From Salvia splendens (Eukaryota > Streptophyta > Magnoliopsida > Lamiales > Lamiaceae): a DNA stretch of 64,000 nucleotides. The stretch's first letter is position 1, and every line of letters begins with the position of its first letter. Shown here one piece after another: positions 62,430 to 64,000 of this stretch. A program made the position numbers and the translations under genes. The stretch is from the NCBI RefSeq assembly GCF_004379255.2, contig NC_056033.1, positions 22,560,209 through 22,624,208 on the forward strand. Direction: 5' to 3'. A model generated the notes under the pieces. That model saw only the letters and a program-made list of their open reading frames with translations, did not search any database and had not been told where the DNA came from.

Positions 62430-62435
62430 ATGTAA
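62430..62435 (+). promoter_or_regulatory. AUG-UAA minimal upstream ORF
   Basis: ATGTAA lies 15 nt upstream of the ORF1 ATG at 62451, and its TAA is in frame with ORF1. A start-stop uORF of this type could stall or recycle ribosomes. Confidence 0.4.
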
Positions 62436-62450
62436 GCTTTAGACACGACT

Positions 62451-64000
62451 ATGGTGAAGGCCGGCGGAGAACCGGCGGTTGAGGCTGCTACGGTTTCATC
62501 TCTCACGTTCCAATCACCCCGCTCGCCGGAACGGAGTCTCCCTTTCATCCCACGGCCAAAGACGAAGAGGGCCGGGACTCCTTTCCCCGAGAGAGGCCGA
62601 CGTGATCTGAAACGCGTAGGCCTTGAGACAATTTCGGGGGTTAGTCGAATCAAGAAGAAAATGATCTTCGAAATGGCCGGAGAGCCACTCGACCGGGAAA
62701 ATGATGAGGGGACGGCGTCGCCGGAAGGAGAGCAGCCTCCCGGTGGGTATATGATGAGCACGTTTGCTCAAATGGCGAAACCGGGCCCCTTCGAACCAGC
62801 TACGGGCCACTTACTCCTTCTCGACCATGAGCGGTTTTTTGCTGCCGGAATCTCGGACGGCGACCTAGTGGACCCACCAGCCAAATCCAGTTTCCGGGAG
62901 GTAGATGAGCCGACGAAAGAGTCGACATCAAATATGGAAGATAAGAAGAAGAAGATTGCAATGGAAATGCTCAACTCCGAGGAGGTGGCCGGAATTTCAC
63001 CGGCGCCGGCGAGCCGGAGTGAGCTGGACCACCACCCAACCGGTGCAAGTACAATACATCACATGGGTCCTAGGCTAGAAGATGGGTTGGCATGTGATGT
63101 GTTGGAATCATGTGACTTGCAAAAAGAGGTAGAAACAAAGACCACTTTGCATGGGGAAGGAGGTGTTGCTCCAAATGGGGAAAATGACAATTTATACTCA
63201 CAAGCAATACCATGTGCTACTTACCTCCACCTTGAGGCTGATGCACGCATGGAAGACCGTGCCCCCGTGGCACAACCGCCGGAGCCGTCGCCGGAAAAGC
63301 TGGCACCGACGGAATCTTCGCCGGAAACGCTGGCACCGCCGGCGAATGTGTGGAAGGCGGCAACGAATCATTCCAACCGCGGGGGGACCGGGGCCGTGGA
63401 GGGTTCATCGGCCCCAAATCGAAAGTCCGAGCCAATCCCCTTGGACGACGGCAAGACCAAGCCTTTGGGTACAGCCGGCTCTTTTGAAGGTACGCCATCG
63501 CTCTCCTTTTCCGATTTTGAAACGGATTTTCTCTCGGAGAAGCTAGGGCTAGCTATTGTCGGGAAGTTCTCCTATTCACTCCCGTCCACAACCCAAATTC
63601 AAAAAAGTCTTAGTGGCATGGGGCTAGTTGGAGCATTCACATGGAAATACTTGAATGCTAAGCATATTTTACTCCAATTTCAAGAGGTGACCGATTATGC
63701 TAAGGTGCTAAATGGCCCTAATGGGAGTCCGAATTGGTATGTTGATTGCCATCCGATGAGGGTGTTCAAGTGGGTGCCGGATTTTGACACGTTCTTTGAG
63801 TCGCCAATTGTTGCCGTGTGGTGCAACATAATTGGTATACCGGCTCATCTCTATGAGGAATCGGCCCTCTTGGCAATCGGTAAGCTCCTTGGCAAGCCAC
63901 TACAAGCCGATCATGCCACAATTCATCAAAGCCGACTCTCCTTCGCAAGGATTTGCGTAGAGATTGACATCTCTACTCCCCCGACGGATGAGATCATCCT
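62451..64000 (+). CDS. LINE ORF1 protein of L13, N-terminal 516 codons (partial)
   Basis: Open from ATG 62451 to the right edge with no stop; start fixed by in-frame TAA at 62433-62435. N-terminus MVKAGGEPAVEAATV, then a basic segment (RPKTKRAG, RRDLKRVG, SRIKKKM) and a long disordered Pro/Glu/Ser-rich region with a repeated SPEKLAPTES / SPETLAPPAN. From about residue 365 comes a DUF4283 domain: AIVGKFSYSLPSTTQIQKSL, TWKYLNAKHILLQFQEVTDY, HPMRVFKWVPDFDTFFESP, SRLSFARICVEIDI. The CCHC knuckle would lie past the edge. Predicted RNA-binding LINE protein; no lesion is visible. Confidence 0.9.
   Translation, partial: MVKAGGEPAVEAATVSSLTFQSPRSPERSLPFIPRPKTKRAGTPFPERGRRDLKRVGLETISGVSRIKKKMIFEMAGEPLDRENDEGTASPEGEQPPGGYMMSTFAQMAKPGPFEPATGHLLLLDHERFFAAGISDGDLVDPPAKSSFREVDEPTKESTSNMEDKKKKIAMEMLNSEEVAGISPAPASRSELDHHPTGASTIHHMGPRLEDGLACDVLESCDLQKEVETKTTLHGEGGVAPNGENDNLYSQAIPCATYLHLEADARMEDRAPVAQPPEPSPEKLAPTESSPETLAPPANVWKAATNHSNRGGTGAVEGSSAPNRKSEPIPLDDGKTKPLGTAGSFEGTPSLSFSDFETDFLSEKLGLAIVGKFSYSLPSTTQIQKSLSGMGLVGAFTWKYLNAKHILLQFQEVTDYAKVLNGPNGSPNWYVDCHPMRVFKWVPDFDTFFESPIVAVWCNIIGIPAHLYEESALLAIGKLLGKPLQADHATIHQSRLSFARICVEIDISTPPTDEII

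Larger units (their letters stand above)
62346..64000 (+). mobile_element. LINE L13, 5' part, divergent family
   Basis: Plus-strand LINE with a ~105-bp 5' UTR that includes the inverted repeat CTAG(T)GAGAGA / TCTCTCTAG (62360-62389) and an ORF1 that runs off the window. ORF1 is recognisably the same architecture but far from the others in sequence, so a separate family. Confidence 0.85.

Noticed and set aside
1..64000. Host protein genes, tRNAs, rRNAs, CRISPR arrays or bacterial-type operons
   Set aside because: All recognisable coding is retroelement or pararetrovirus; no cloverleaf-like tRNA, rRNA core or regularly spaced repeat array was seen. The tRNA-like match is only the LTR primer-binding site.

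Overview
The window is a transposon graveyard from a flowering-plant nuclear genome, most likely a eudicot. It has stacked L1-type LINEs whose ORF2 carries a C-terminal RNase H, Ty3/Gypsy elements primed by initiator tRNA-Met, a Stowaway-type MITE with the CTCCCTCCGTCCC terminus, and an endogenous plant pararetrovirus. I found no host protein gene, tRNA, rRNA or CRISPR array. The species cannot be named from this sequence.

Layout. 1-2898: a LINE tail (L1) and a short LINE-like element (S1). 2899-5827: mostly non-coding DNA with a Helitron-like terminus, a Stowaway MITE and a relic LINE 5' UTR. 5828-9333: a broken caulimovirid on the minus strand. 9329-10936: a LINE with a 5' inversion (L2). 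10933-19261: a minus LINE (L3) cut by LINE L4 and by a solo LTR. 19262-26587: three abutting LINE pieces (L5 +, L6 -, L7 +).

26588-53511 is one minus-strand Gypsy element (G1) filled by later insertions. LINE L8 (26872-34275) sits in its 3' LTR with a 17-bp target duplication. LINE L9 (36681-51800) sits in its gag/protease region with a 14-bp duplication. Gypsy element G2 (39495-51549) sits inside L9 with a 5-bp near-duplication. LINE L10 (39512-46042) replaces most of the G2 5' LTR. 53512-64000 holds LINE L11, an unclassified LTR-like stretch, LINE L12 (nearly identical to L3) with short element S2 inside, a TG-rich minisatellite, another Gypsy LTR (G3), and the start of a divergent LINE (L13) that runs off the window.

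Best-preserved coding capacity: L8 has an open 1364-codon ORF2 and an ORF1 with one visible nonsense codon; L10 ORF1 is open for 894 codons; L13 ORF1 is open from its ATG to the window edge; L1 ORF2 is open from the left edge to its stop. LINE ORF1 proteins are predicted RNA-binding chaperones (DUF4283 plus CCHC knuckle). ORF2 proteins supply endonuclease, reverse transcriptase and RNase H for target-primed reverse transcription. All element names (L1-L13, S1-S2, G1-G3) are local labels for this report.
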